The position numbers and the translations under genes were made by a program. The notes below the pieces were generated by a model that worked only from the letters and a program-made list of their open reading frames with translations, had not been told where the DNA came from and searched no databases. 64,000 nucleotides of DNA from Taudactylus pleione (taxonomy: Eukaryota; Chordata; Amphibia; Anura; Myobatrachidae): assembly GCA_031769625.1 (NCBI GenBank), contig JAUIMM010000003.1, positions 741,001 to 805,000 of the forward strand, given 5' to 3'. Of the stretch, positions 51,613-63,217 are shown piece by piece. Each line of letters opens with the position of its first letter. The stretch's first letter is position 1.

Positions 51613-52338
51613 CTGAACAGTGATCTTATATAACCAGATACCACAAAACACGACTATCTACCTAAGAAGTGGGCAGGTGGCAAATTATCTCAATATTATT
51701 TGTTTATTTTAAGTATAAAGCTCGGACCTGTTCGTCCTTCATTCATAAAAAATGTCACCGGCGCTGCTGGGTATCGCTCAGCAGTCCGGTGAAATCTTAT
51801 TGATAAATTTCATTGATAAGTGATTTGCTATCGCTGCAATAAATAGAATGATAAATTGCGAATTAGCGCGTTTTGCTGATCATTTGATATAATAAAGGTA
51901 AAGGAATCTGATGCTTGGATAGGTAAAGTGCGGCCCAATTTAGCAAATAGCGCGTCGCATAACTCTTCACAGTATTGTCCATATAGTGAAATTTCCTGCT
52001 AGTCAGTTGTATTTTTTTAAAGTTCCAATTTAAGGCCAGGGGCTACGGCAGGTGACTCTCTACAGGTACAGTCATAAAAGTCACATGTAAAGTATTCTAA
52101 AATAACCCGTGTGGATTTTTCCATGTCAGAGTCCATAACAGGAGCTGTATTGTCTGTGTTACCACGATGGAGTATGCATAGATTAACTATGCAAAGCTTT
52201 AATAGCAGCTACAAGGATTTAAAGATAAATGGAAAAAGCAAAGTAAATGAATCTTTAAATCATAAGAGACAGATAATATGTACTTATACTGTATGCATTT
52301 ATGCAATGTTCACAGCAGGTTTGCACACTGCATGAAAG
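51613..52338. other. Unassigned AT-rich DNA
   Basis: No supported gene or element. The frame at 52111-52335 has no family features. Confidence 0.45.
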
Positions 52339-52706
52339 GGTATGCAGTCTGTAAACCGGCGGACCTAATCCCTACAGCCGGCTTCCCGACTGCCGTATCC
52401 TGGCAAGGGTCTAATGACAGGCGTCGATATGCCGGGAGGTTAGGTTCAGGTTAGGGGAGGGGGGGTTAGCGTTAGGCACCCCCGGGGGGGACTTGGGGTT
52501 TGGCGGCGGGGAAGGGGGGGATTAGGGTTAGGCACTGGGGGGGGAAAGTTAGGGTTAGGCACCCCTAAGGGAGGGTTAGGGTTATGGGGTACAAATAGGT
52601 TAGTATATACTTACCTTATGACGATCGGTATTTCCTCCTCTGCTGGGATGCCGCTGTCAGGATTCCAACCGCCAGGCATGGGTCCGGCGGTAAATCGTAC
52701 CGATTC
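52339..52706. mobile_element. Family F element (copy 4)
   Basis: GGGTATGCAGTCTGTAAACC at the left, GGTTAGCGTTAGGCACCCC-type interior, and GTCCGGCGGTAAATCGTACC at the right. Confidence 0.7.
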
Positions 52707-52960
52707 CAATGAAAGGGATGTGCACAGAATTAGGGCCTTATTATAGACTTGGAAGAATCTGTGCACTGAACATACGTGGAAGAAGATTAATGCAAAATAA
52801 AGGTATGCCCAAACAGTTGTGTTACTGCCTTGTGGCGTACATCAGACATACAATTGTATACACTAACGTGAGTGCACAGGATGTGTAACCACACCCCCCT
52901 AGCTGTTACGGCCACAGTTTCGGAAAACAAACCTATCATGGCTTAACCACGCCCTTTTTC

Positions 52961-53653
52961 CATACTTGCCTACTCTCCCTGGACTGTCGCATACTTACCG
53001 ACATTGCCGGGCACCTTTCCGGGAGCAGCCAGGAGGGGACCTGCTGTTCTCATCTTCGGGGGGGGCGGGGCTAGACTATAGATGTCATTAGGCCATGCCT
53101 CCTTTACAGGAAACCCCCCGCGATTCGCTAATCCATGGGGAGGGGCGGGGTTAAATGATGACGATTTGCACCATTTAGCCCCGCCCCTTCCCTACGGACC
53201 CGAAAATTCCACATCAAATCTCCCCACCCTGCCCATTTCACTAGGAAGTGGGCGGATGTGGGAGATATGCTTACTCTTCCAAGGTGCGGGGGGGTTACCC
53301 AAAAAATCGGGACCCACCGCGTCTCCCGGGAGAGTAGGCATGTATGGACTCTCGGGAGCCTCCTGAAAATCGGGTGCCGCTCCTGGCACCCCACAAGAGT
53401 AGGCAAGTCCCCTTCATTGTACGCCGGCACCCGCACGTGAAAGTGGGCGGTTTGGGGGGGGGCGATGACTCGATTCGCGCTGAATCAAGTCATCGTAGCC
53501 CCGACCCCCTGCTTTCTAATGCTGGTAATATTGGCATTAAAAAGCGGGGGGCGGGGTCGCGGCTGCGGTGAACCCCCCCTCATTGCCAACTTCAACCACC
53601 CCCACCCTCTGTGCTGCGCCGACCTAGCAGCCCCCTCCTGGGGGGTAAGTATG
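52961..53653. mobile_element. Family A hAT-like element (A5) hosting another family A element
   Basis: CATACTTGCC and GGTAAGTATG ends. The flanks CCTTTTTC and CCTTTTGC agree at seven of eight positions. Removing the insert A6 (52990-53346) and one 8-bp repeat leaves an element of about 330 bases with the usual GGGAGCCTCC...AATCGGGTG body. Confidence 0.82.
52990..53346. mobile_element. Family A element (A6), reverse orientation, nested in A5
   Basis: CATACTTACC and GGCATGTATG ends with the body reversed relative to A5. The flanks GACTGTCG (52982-52989) and GACTCTCG (53347-53354) agree at seven of eight positions. Confidence 0.85.
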
Positions 53654-53720
53654 CCTTTTGCCCATGCCCCCTTCATTACTATCAGGGCCCACGGGAACTC
53701 TCTTTGGCTCTGTATACTTA

Positions 53721-53889
53721 GGAGTATATTTATTAAAGTGCATATTAGAAGTGGAGGTGTTGCCTGTAGCAACCAATCAGATTCAAGCTATTATCTTCTA
53801 ACAGGTCCTAGATAAATAAATAGGATCTGATTGGTTGCTGTGGGCAACAACTCCACTTCTAAAAACCAGAAATTTAGGAAATATACCCC
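53721..53889. mobile_element. Family C related palindromic element with TTA duplication
   Basis: GGAGTATATTTATTAAAG and GGAAATATACCCC ends, and TAGCAACCAATCAGATT is mirrored by AATCAGATCC-type sequence (GATCTGATTGGTTGCTGTG). TTA lies at 53718-53720 and 53890-53892. Confidence 0.78.
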
Positions 53890-54028
53890 TTAGGCTTATG
53901 GAGAGCTTAGAGATTGGGCCTATTTCACTACCGATCGCAACTGCCAATGTATGTTAATCCATTGCGGTCGCAAAGCCGCCACAGCACAACATAAGGATGC
54001 CCACTTTACCTTACACACATCCGTAAAA

Positions 54029-55570
54029 CAGTGTCTTGCAAAAGTATTCACGGCCATTAACTTTTTACCTTTTTTGTTACATTACAACCTGTAACTTATT
54101 TATTTATTTAATCTGAATATTATGTGATGGATATGCACAAAATAGTCTAATTGGGTGAAGTGAAATGAGAAAAAAAAATATAAAAAAGAATCTTCATAAT
54201 AAAAATTCTGCATATTGGCATGTGCATATGTAATCACCCCCTTTGCTATGAAGCCCTTCAAAAGTTCTGGTGCAACCAAGTACCTTCATAAGTCACATAA
54301 TTAGTGAAATGAAGGCCACCTGTGTGAAATCTAAGTGTCACATGATCTGTCAGTATAATCACACCTTCTCTGAGAGGCCCCAGAGGCTGCAACACCACTA
54401 AGCAAGAGGCATCACACCATGAAGACCAAGGAGCCCTCCAAACAAGTCAGGAACAAAGTTGTTGAGAAGTACAATTCTGGGTTGGGTTATAAAAAAAATA
54501 TCCAAATCTTTGATGATCCCCCGGAGCACCATCAAATCCATCATCATCAAATGGAAAGAAGATGGTACCACAACAAACCTGCCAAGAGAGGGCCACCCAC
54601 CAACACTCACAGACCGGGAAAGGAGGGCATTAATCAGAGAGGCAGCGCAGAGACCAAGGGTAACCCTGAAGGAGCTGCAGAGTTCCACAGCAGAGACTGA
54701 TGTATATTTGCATGTGACCACAATAAGCCGTACACTCCATAGACCCGGGCTTTATGGAAGAGTGGCCAGAAAAGCTCTGGTCAGATGAGACTAAAATTTA
54801 ACTTTTCGGCCACCAAGGAAAACGCTATGTCTGGCGCAAACCCAACACATCCCATCACCCCAAGAAGACCATCCCCACAGTGAAACATGGTGGTGGCAGC
54901 ATCATGATGTGGGGATGTTTTTCAGCAGCAGGGACTGGGAAACTGATTTGAGTCGAGGGAAAGATGGATGGTGCTAAATACGGGGATATTCTTGAGCAAA
55001 ACCTGTTTCAGTCTGCCTGTGATTTGAGACTGGGACGGAGGTTCACCTTCCAGCAGGACAATGACCCGAAGCATACTGCTAAAGCAACACACCAGTGGTT
55101 TAAGGAGTAACATTTAAATGTGTTGGAATGGCCTAGTCAAAGCCTAGATCTCAATCCAATTGAGACTCTGTGGTCAGACTTGAAGATTGATGTTCACAAG
55201 CAGAAACCATCCAACATGAAGAAGCTGGAGCAGTTTTGCCTCAAGGAATGGGCAAAAATCCCAGGGGCAAGATGTGGCAAGCTCATAGAGACTTATCAAA
55301 AGCGACTTGCAGCTGTAATTGCCGCAAAAGGTGGCTCGATAAAGTACTTACTTTAGGGGGGTGAATAGTTGTGCACGCTAAAGTTTTCTGTTAAGTTGTC
55401 CTAAATGTTGTTTGATGCACACAATATAAAAAAAAAACACAACTTCACAGTTGTAGGCATGTTCTGTGAATGAAATGAAGCACACCTTCAAACAATCCAT
55501 TTTAATTCCAGGTTGTGAGGCAACAAAACCTGAAAATGCAAAGGGGGGTGAATACTTTTGCAAGGCACTG
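54029..55570 (+). mobile_element. Tc1-like transposon, degenerate
   Basis: Ends CAGTGTCTTGCAAAAGTATTC and GAATACTTTTGCAAGGCACTG are inverted. TA follows the right end. The left TA is mutated. It carries one broken transposase gene and inner sub-terminal TTACATTACAACCTG. Confidence 0.93.
54419..55356 (+). pseudogene. Tc1-like DD34E transposase, inactivated
   Basis: The start MKTKEPSKQVRNKVV is followed by a helix-turn-helix region. The frame shifts in an A run near 54489-54496 and continues as ISKSLMIPRSTIKS, then a GHPPTLTDRERR linker. After GRVARK an out-of-frame deletion joins to LWSDETK. The catalytic residues can still be placed: Asp at 54784, Asp in QQDNDPKH at 55057 and Glu in NPIETLW at 55162. 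The last two are separated by 34 residues, the DD34E spacing. In-frame stops lie at 54799, 54949 and 55108. The gene ends at 55354-55356. No functional enzyme is possible. Confidence 0.93.
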
Positions 55571-55943
55571 TATTTAGCAAGACTGCAAAACCATCGGTAC
55601 AATCGAGTACAATCGCAGCCTCACGCACACTTGCACCTTACTCAGGAATTGCTAACTTTATTGCACGCTATGAGGCTCAGGCTGCGTAGGGCATCTCAGT
55701 GGCTAATTTATGCACGCCCCTGCAACGGCATTGAAATGCATTGGCACGCTTGCGTTCCCCGACCACCCTCCCCTGTCACCACTCACAAACGGCACTACCT
55801 GTCAATCACTCTGCGATGGGTCTACGTAGTCACTGTAATCCCAGTGCCGATTGCAGTAGCTGGCTCGATGCATAGGCAGTACGCAACAATTGGCCGATTG
55901 CGTGCGTAATCACAGTTGCGATCGGTAGTGAATCAGACCTATT

Positions 55944-56711
55944 GTTAGTAGTGTCATTTGCTTTATCACTAGAAAGAATACTGTCTTGACAGTCATTAAT
56001 ACATTTTCCATGTGTTTATTACCCCTCTAAAAAGTAAAAACCCACCTCAAGTAGGCGGCAGTGACTTGATGTAATATAGCGCAATGCTACAGATGGCGCA
56101 TTATCAGCTGGAGAGGTCAATACATCATCAGCCATTCAGAAGCGGATAGATAATGCTATTGATGGTCCAGTATATGTCAATGACAGTAAGAGGCTGATCA
56201 CAGGTTGCGTCCACATCTAATTACGTCACCGTCCGGTGCCTGTCTACAACCTTTATGTGTTTTTGTTACGTATTAGAAAAAAAAAATAGCTACTGATGCT
56301 TTTTTGGTGTGCGCACGTGCAGTACAAAAGCGCTACCCAGGGTGAAATCGGTTTGCGGAGTTGAAGATGATAAATATATAAATAAATGAGTTAGATAGTA
56401 AACGATTACAAAAAAAACATGATCTTTATAAATCACACTAGGGCATGTAATATATAAATTGAACACGCTAAATTAATGCTGATATAATGCAAAAAAAGTG
56501 TAATCTGATTCATAAGTCACGAAAACATAAAATGAATGTGATGATTTTCCATGTTGCTTGTTGCTCAGCTGATTAGACGATGGAGTGCATAGAGGACCAT
56601 GACTAGCTGTTAGGATGAACAATACACAAAGTTGCTGTACGATATGTGTACCACCACCTATATATATATACTGTATGTATGTATTTGTGTGTGTACCAGG
56701 GGCGGTGTTTA
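55944..56711. other. Unassigned AT-rich DNA
   Basis: No supported gene or element. A short TA/TG microsatellite lies near 56660-56690. Confidence 0.45.
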
Positions 56712-57247
56712 AGGCCGGGATGTAGTAATGGAAAAATGCAGTAAAAACCCTGTTTTCTGAGTTTTTACCACATTTCCATATGTACTAAAGCCCCGGCTGC
56801 ACTTTTATCGGTGCAGAGGGTAACGCCAGAGAAACCTGGCGTTACCCTATAGAGGCCTATGGGCTTCTTACCGCACCCCGCTCCCGACGCTTCCCCGCCG
56901 CCCCGCCGTCGCCCAGCGCTGGCCCCCACTCGCCTGCTCTCCATGGTCGCCGGCCCATGCTCCTCCTGGGTCCTCCACCTCCTCCTCCTCCTAATCTTCT
57001 TCTGGGTGCAGGGAGGAGGAGGAGCCCGGAGCTTCCTGCACAGGTCACCAGCAGGAAGCTCCTGGGGCTCGGAGGGGGCGGGGTCCCACAGAGACCCTGT
57101 CACCTGGCGTTGGCTGCTTCGCAAAGGGCAGCTCTTATCGCAAGAGCTATCCTTTGCGATACTAATCACATATGTTAGTACATATGCGATTAGTAAGGTT
57201 GCGGTGATTGGCGGAATGATCACCGCAACCTTAGTACATCCCGGCCT
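56712..57247. mobile_element. Family H inverted-repeat element (copy 1)
   Basis: AGGCCGGGATGTAGTAATGG at the left and TTAGTACATCCCGGCCT at the right. Inside, GGTAACGCCAG...CTGGCGTTACC is a tight palindrome. The long GC-rich frames at 56765-57281 on both strands are not genes. Confidence 0.78.
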
Positions 57248-58810
57248 AAGAGAGAAGGGTCTTCGTGTGGGCTCCCACTAGACTCAGGCACTGTGAACAT
57301 CATGTTCCCGATGATTTCTCAAATGTGCATGGTCAATTCTCCAGGAAAATGGCCGCCACGCCATTTCCCCGATGATTTCTGCTGCTGCAGCACCCATCAT
57401 AGATACGCCAATGGTGTGTACAGTGTCTACAAAAAGTTGAGTTGAAGTTGTTCAAAGCATGGGTGGGTACAACCGATAGTGATACGAATCAGGAGATTTG
57501 ATAATAATAATCATGTTTGTGTACAAATATATATAGAGAGAGAGAGAGAGAAAGAGAGAGAGATTCATATATATATATATATACACACACAAACATATAT
57601 TTATTTTTTTATTATTATTTTTTCCAATAATTCCAATAAATTATTATTATTGTTAGAAAGTCAAATGGGTGGTTTGTAATTTTACATACAATTTATCCAT
57701 TTATTCCTAACTTTGGGCGTCTGAGTACATGGACAAATCTGACAGCAACCCCGCCGATTGGCCGGGCAGCAGGATCTACCCTTGTGTGACTAACAGTAGG
57801 CATGGAGAAAGCTTTAACCTTTGATTTAGACACCGTGGCGAGGAGGGTCGAGCCTCCCCTGTCCCAGGGGCGGTCTTGGCCTTCAAATATAGCTATTGTA
57901 TGTGACACGCTGGACCTAAAGAGATGCCTCTCAGAAATCTGGAGGTTTGGGAGGAGCAGTGATGACTCCAGACTTTGGTCTTCTGTGATATCTTTATCTG
58001 TTCCCTCCGCCTGCTAACTGTCAGCGACTAGGGTGTCAGCCTAGAGGAGGAGGAGGGGTCGGGCAGGAGACATCACAGTTTATCAGAAACTGAAGCTTGG
58101 TGGAAAATGTAAAGCTTTCCCGGCCTGATTGTGAGGCAAGCACGGGCACTCAGTAACTGACTCACCAGGACACTGAGCGGGGCACAACTTCTCCCTGCAG
58201 TATGTCCCCATTTTTAAATAGGGGTTAAAAGAGAACTTTCTTTGACTTTAACTATTCAGAAAACCTGGAGATAATTGTACGGCGCATCGGTAGCATCTCT
58301 TTTACTATTAGGTTTTAGTTTCAGGTGGCAGCAGCAACACAGATTGTGTAGCAGCGATGGAAATGGAATATTATCGGAGATAGCAGGAGAGTACTGGAGT
58401 TGGGCCTCTCTGGTGGCAAATCACTGACTAAATATATATCCCAGAAACGTCTACACATAGAGTATAACAGGCCCTGGTTGTATTACAGACAGGTCAGGTT
58501 AAGGTCAAATAGATAATTACCTGAGGAAGCCAAATTTGCTACAACATCATATAAAGTAATTTTGTGCCCAATCATTGTATGCCATCCCTACAATACCCAT
58601 AAAATGCCCCAGTTTCACACTGTTCCCCCCACATTATCATATCAATGTGGAATCGTATTATCACAGTAACAGTATCATTATATCCGCACATTAAATAATA
58701 AAATTAACGTACACCTGTTTGCGGAGGGTGCCATGTGTGTTTTCGCCCTGCGTATCTCCTGGAACACAGCGTATGGACAATGCAGTGTCGTACGGAGAGA
58801 GGGCAAAAGC
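57248..58810. other. Largely unassigned DNA with short microsatellites
   Basis: 57295-57412 ends with the complement of the 26.76-kb repeat start (CATCATAGATACGCCA). 57530-57600 holds (GA)n, (AT)n and (AC)n runs. The frame at 57802-58017 (71 codons) is not recognised. 58020-58700 is unique-looking. Confidence 0.45.
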
Positions 58811-59345
58811 CGTAAATCTATAGTAAATGCATTGAAAAAGCCGGAACTCCATAGTAAATGCATTAAAAAGCCGGAAATCATAGTAAATGTATTAGAAAAG
58901 CAGGAAATCATAGAAAATGTATTAGAAAAGCCGGAAATCATAGAAAATGTATGAGAAAAGCCGGAAATCATAGAAAATGTATTAGAAAAGCCGGAAATCC
59001 ATAGTAAATGTATTAGAAAAGACGGAAATCCATAGTAAATGTATTAGAAAAGACGGAAATCATAGTAAATGTATTAGAAAAGCCAGAAATCAAAAATAAT
59101 TGTATTAGAAAAGCCAGAAATCATAGTAAACGTATTAGAAAAGCCGGAAATCATAGAAAATGTATTGGAAAAGCCGGAAATCATAGCAAATGCATTAGAA
59201 AAGCCGGAAATCATAGAAAATGTATGAGAAAAGCCGGAAATCATAGCAAATGTATTAGAAAAGCCGGAAATCCAGAGTAAATGCATTCGAAAAGACGGAA
59301 ATCATAGTAAATGTATTAGAAAAGCCGGAAATCCATAATAAATGT
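58811..59345 (+). repeat. 30-bp minisatellite, forward block
   Basis: The unit is AAAAGCCGGAAATCATAG plus TAAATGTATTAG, 30-31 bp, about 17 copies with TAAATG/AAAATG and ATTAG/ATGAG variants. Confidence 0.95.
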
Positions 59346-59545
59346 ATGATTGCCAGCTTTTTCAATGCATTTACTATAATTTTCAACTTTTTAATGCACT
59401 TTACTATGATTTCCGGCTTTTTCAATACATGTAATACGATTTCTGGCTTTTCTAATACATTTACTATGGATTTCCGGCTTTTTCAATACACTTACTATGA
59501 TTTCCGGCTTTTCCAATACAGTTTACATTGTTTCCGGCTTTTACC
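59346..59545 (-). repeat. 30-bp minisatellite, inverted block
   Basis: TTTCCGGCTTTT, CAATACATTTACTATGA and related units are the reverse complement of the forward block, about six copies. The two blocks together form a large potential hairpin. Confidence 0.95.
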
Positions 59546-60159
59546 CACACCCTAGCGTACGCATTGAAATGCATCTACACGTACAGCTACAGAGGGGAAC
59601 TGCGCAGTAACGGGGCAGTCTATTGTAAGCAAAGTTCAGTGAGGGGGCATCAACGCAACTACAGGATGTGCAGCCCGGTGGGTGATGGTGGTGGTGGGGT
59701 GGGGGGGCAAGTGGAGCATGTATACATAATCACGGCCCACACTCCACTATACAATGTTGTGATTACCAGCATTATAAACAGGGGCCAAAAATTTCCTTCC
59801 ACTCCCCGTCCTACACCTTTCTGGATATAATGAGTCGCCCAACCATCGCCCTATTCGCGTCCTGCATAGGTTGTTGCTTTCTTGCTTTGTGTTGTTCCAT
59901 TGTCATATCAGATTACAGTTACTGTACATTTTATATGTCTGTTACCTGTATTTTGCCTGTTCGATGCTGCAGGAATTGTGAGGCTCCTTAAACATACAGG
60001 ATAACAATAATGATAATGCAATTCAGCGCAAATTGCGTCATCAAGTCGCCCATGCCACTCACTTTACTCAAATACTTGCCTACATTTCCGGGCATCTGGG
60101 AAGCCTCCCGAGATTAGTAGGGAAGTACGATGTAGTACCCATAATATGCCCTCATTGTG
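59546..60159. other. Unassigned DNA
   Basis: It includes a GGTGGTGGGGTGGGGGGG run near 59690-59708 and possibly a family A remnant near 60073-60125 (ACTTGCCTAC...GCCTCCCGAG). No gene. Confidence 0.4.
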
Positions 60160-61080
60160 GGGCCTATTCATGATGTTAATTATCGGGGTCCGAACGGACC
60201 CCGATAATCAACATTCTGACTCAACGTGGCGACCGGACCAATTCATCATTGCTCTGGCACGGTGACAGCTGATGCGATATCATTTCCTGTCAGAGTAGAG
60301 ACGCGACCGTGCATGCGTGACCTATAGGTCACGCATGAGCACAAGCGCCCCGAAGTCCGACGGAAGGAGCCGGTTGCGATGCCGGAGCAGGAGAATTCGC
60401 CATCCGAAGATGGTGAATGTTCCTGCAGTCAAGCCCGGAAAATATTATATTTTCGGAGCTTGATGAGTTCTGTCCCCATACTAGTGCCATTCCGCAACAG
60501 GAAGGTAAGTAGGAGATATATGTGATACTAGTGTATGGGGACAGCGGCCATTCCGCAACAGGAAGGTAAGTAGGAGATATCTGTGATACTAGTGTATGGG
60601 GACAGCGGGCCAATCCGCAAGAGGAAGGCAAGTAGGGGATATCTGTGATACTAGTGTATGGGGACAGCGGGCCAATCCGCAAGAGGAAGGTAAGTAGGGG
60701 CTATCTGTGATACTAGTGTATGGGGACGGCGGGCCATTCCACAACAGGAAGGTAAGTAGGAGATATCTGTGATACTAGTGTATGGGGACAGCGGGCAATT
60801 TCGGGAGAGGAAGGTAAGTAGGAGATATCTGTGATACTAGTGTATGGGGATAGCAGGCCAATCCGCTAGAGAAAGGTAAGCAGGAGATATCTGTGATACT
60901 AGTGTATGGGGACGGCGGGCCAATCCGCAAGAGGAAGGTAAGTAGGGGATATCTGTGATATCTCCTGCTTTACCTTCTTGATGAATGGCCCGATAACTTC
61001 ATTTTTACAATTGCAGGTGAAAATGTGCATTAATTCACCTGCTTTTGTGAAAATTAAGTGATGATGCATAGGCTCCTGTA
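60160..61080. mobile_element. Inverted-repeat element containing a 62-bp minisatellite
   Basis: GGGGCCTATTCATGATGTTAA at the left and ATGATGCATAGGCTCC at the right, with a palindrome TCGGGGTCCGAACGGACCCCGA just inside the left end. The minisatellite occupies 60486-60975. Confidence 0.65.
60486..60975 (+). repeat. 61-62-bp minisatellite, eight copies
   Basis: Units start at GGAAGGTAAGTAGG: 60500, 60561, 60623, 60685, 60747, 60809, 60871 and 60933. They continue GATATCTGTGATACTAGTG and GGGGACAGCGGGCCAATCCGC. Each unit contains AGGTAAGT, a perfect splice-donor consensus. Confidence 0.95.
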
Positions 61081-61118
61081 TCATGATTATATACCATCTC
61101 ATTGTATCATCCTCTCAG

Positions 61119-61494
61119 GGGGCGGGATGTAATAATGGGCAGAAATGCGGTAAAACCATATGTACTAAGCTTTGTCCTGGTGGGTAATGCCACCTACAGA
61201 TAGTGTTACCCAATGGAAGCCTACGAGTTTCTTTCGGGACGTCCTCTGGGAGGGATACAATCGGATCCCTTCCAGCTTTCCCCTCGGCGCATGCGTCCTT
61301 CTGAGGTACTTCTGGCTCCCACTATCTGAGGCTATCGAAAAGGACGGCTCTTACCGAGAGAGCTGTCCTTTGCGATTTTACTCATATTTCTCAGTACATA
61401 CCGGCGTAATTAACGCCTGTATGTACCTGATAAGAGGCGGGATGTACCGTATTGCTGATGCTATGCTTAGTACATCCCACCCCAGGATCATCAT
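61119..61494. mobile_element. Family H inverted-repeat element (copy 2)
   Basis: GGGGCGGGATGTAATAATGG at the left and TTAGTACATCCCACCCC at the right. The interior matches copy 1 in order (GGTAATGCCACC, GGACGGCTCTTACCG). Confidence 0.75.
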
Positions 61495-61589
61495 TATGCA
61501 CCCATATTATGTAATCACTAGAACCCCATATATCATCATCACTGTGCCCCAAATAATATCCTCATTCCTTGCCTTAGTGATGTCACTGA

Positions 61590-61784
61590 GGGGTCTATTT
61601 ACTAAGCAGTGTTAGGAGACAGAGTGAAAAGTGATAAGAAAGTGATAAGGTGCCAGCCAATCAGCTCCCAACTGTCATTTTTCAAACACAGCCTGTGAGA
61701 TGACAGTTGGGAGCTGATTGGCTGGCACCTTATCACTTTCTTATCACTTTTCACTCTGTCTCCTAACACTGCTTAGTAAATAGA
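61590..61784. mobile_element. Family C palindromic element (near-perfect copy)
   Basis: GGGTCTATTTACTAAGCAGTG through CAGCCAATCAGCTCCCAACTG is mirrored almost base for base to TAAATAGACC. ACTGAG occurs on both outer edges (61584-61589 and about 61785-61790). The high identity of the arms suggests a recent insertion. Confidence 0.82.
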
Positions 61785-61789
61785 CCACT

Positions 61790-62638
61790 GAGCCCTAGTG
61801 AATGGCCGAGCAATAACCGTCTGTCTCCGCTGAGCGAGTATGTCATGTCCTGATGAATACATGTAACTGTGCCCCATACCTTTATTTTCATTGCTGTGTG
61901 AATTCTACAACAGTTCACATCTGTTTTGAAACTTTAGTGACATTTTCCTGACTTGGACAAAAAAATCCCTTTAGAACAACCAGAGGGAAATGTAAAAATA
62001 ACCGAGTTATCGTCCCTTCCACAGGGTCCTGCCCCGACGTGGCAGTAAGGATTTGAAGCTGTGGTCAGCCAGTGTTTCTCAGAAATTATCTCTCAGCAAC
62101 ATCTGAGGAGTCCTTAGACAAGCCAGGAGTAAAGTGATGAGGAGGGAAATAGAGTAACTCTGGGTGCTTGCGATATTAACCATTCCCTGACAGGAAACAC
62201 TAAGAAAGCTTAAAATATAAAAGCCACAAAAAAGTGCGGTAGTCATCAGTCAATCACCTGACAGAATAAAGGCCGGAATTCGTGGAAGGACGCTACGTAC
62301 TACAGAAAGTATAGTGTAATTATATAACTACTACCCGATTAAGGCCTACTTGTAGTTGATCCTCATCTACTGGGTGAGGATCCTGTAGAGTCATGATATT
62401 CCCACCTGTTTGGAACACAACGCCGTAGAAACAAAATGGTGGTGCTTTGTTTTGCATTGCTGACGTGACTTGGCTTTGTTCTTTGAACCCGGTTGCAATT
62501 TGCACGGTGTTTGTATGTTCTCCACGTGTTGGAGTGTTCGTTTTTTTTTTCTCCCACAGCGGCCCAGCCATCAAGGTGAACAGGCCCGTTACACATGCGG
62601 AAAAAAAAAATAGTCTCTGCATGTTTTAAATAACGGAC
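61790..62638. other. Unassigned DNA
   Basis: No supported gene, array or clear element ends. The frames at 62320-62629 on both strands lack family features. Confidence 0.45.
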
Positions 62639-62935
62639 CCATTCATCATTGGAGTTTCGGGGTGGACTTCATTCATTCATCAAGTTCTGAAAAATGAAAG
62701 TTCTTGTAGTTTGATTGCGGAAACTGACGCCGCTTTCAGATGTTGTAAGCTACTACGGTCTGCTCCTTCCTATTGGAAGTAGTTCCAGAGTGCGAAGAGG
62801 GATTCATTCAGATCCCTCCGCCTCCTCCGTCATTGTAGTCTGCCAATCAGTGTCAACTTTCACCGCTAGTAACTGGCTTTTAGGAGCAGTTGCTCTGGAA
62901 CCTGAGCCATACTGAATTCATTTGGTAAATGTTTA
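62639..62935. repeat. Possible decayed short element
   Basis: CCATTCATCATTGGAGTTTCG and GTTCCAGAGTGCGAAGAGGGA are similar to the interior of the 11.4-kb element (GTTCCGAGAATGCAAAGAGAGA). The right end is unclear. Confidence 0.4.
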
Positions 62936-62989
62936 TCCCCTGCAACTTGCGGCGAGTAGGACAATTGAGCCCATCAGGGCTTAATAAGG

Positions 62990-63110
62990 AACAGGCTTCT
63001 GACCAAAATTGGCCCTAGCGTTTGTGCATCCTTTGTAAGGAATTAGACTGCAAGCTCCAATGGGGGCAGGACTGAAGTGAATAAATAAACATTCACTGAT
63101 TGACAAGTAC
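62990..63110 (+). repeat. SINE tail fragment
   Basis: AATTAGACTGCAAGCTCCAA then TGGGGGCAGGACTGAAGTGAAT match the tail of the SINE at 19.8 kb. The head is missing. Confidence 0.7.
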
Positions 63111-63217
63111 TGTGTTGCGTGTTGGTGTGTAATAAATACATATATAAATACGACGAAGGTGTCATAAAGTCTGGTAAAATGTCCCCTTAATCAAATAGAA
63201 TCTAAATTTAAACATAG

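Larger units (their letters stand above)
53916..55940. mobile_element. Inverted-repeat element hosting a Tc1 insertion, ATT duplication
   Basis: GGGCCTATTTCACTACCGAT at the left and ATCGGTAGTGAATCAGACCT at the right, each continuing into CGCAACTG/CAGTTGCG. ATT flanks both sides (53913-53915 and 55941-55943). Without the 1542-bp Tc1, the host element is about 480 bp. Confidence 0.82.

Noticed and set aside
56765..57281. GC-rich 140-152 codon frames on both strands
   Set aside because: They lie entirely inside family H copy 1 and cross its internal palindrome. No family features.
57802..58017. 71-codon frame beginning MEKALTFDLDTVARR
   Set aside because: No recognisable family, no splice signals clearly placed and no codon evidence beyond chance length. 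Left unannotated as a gene.
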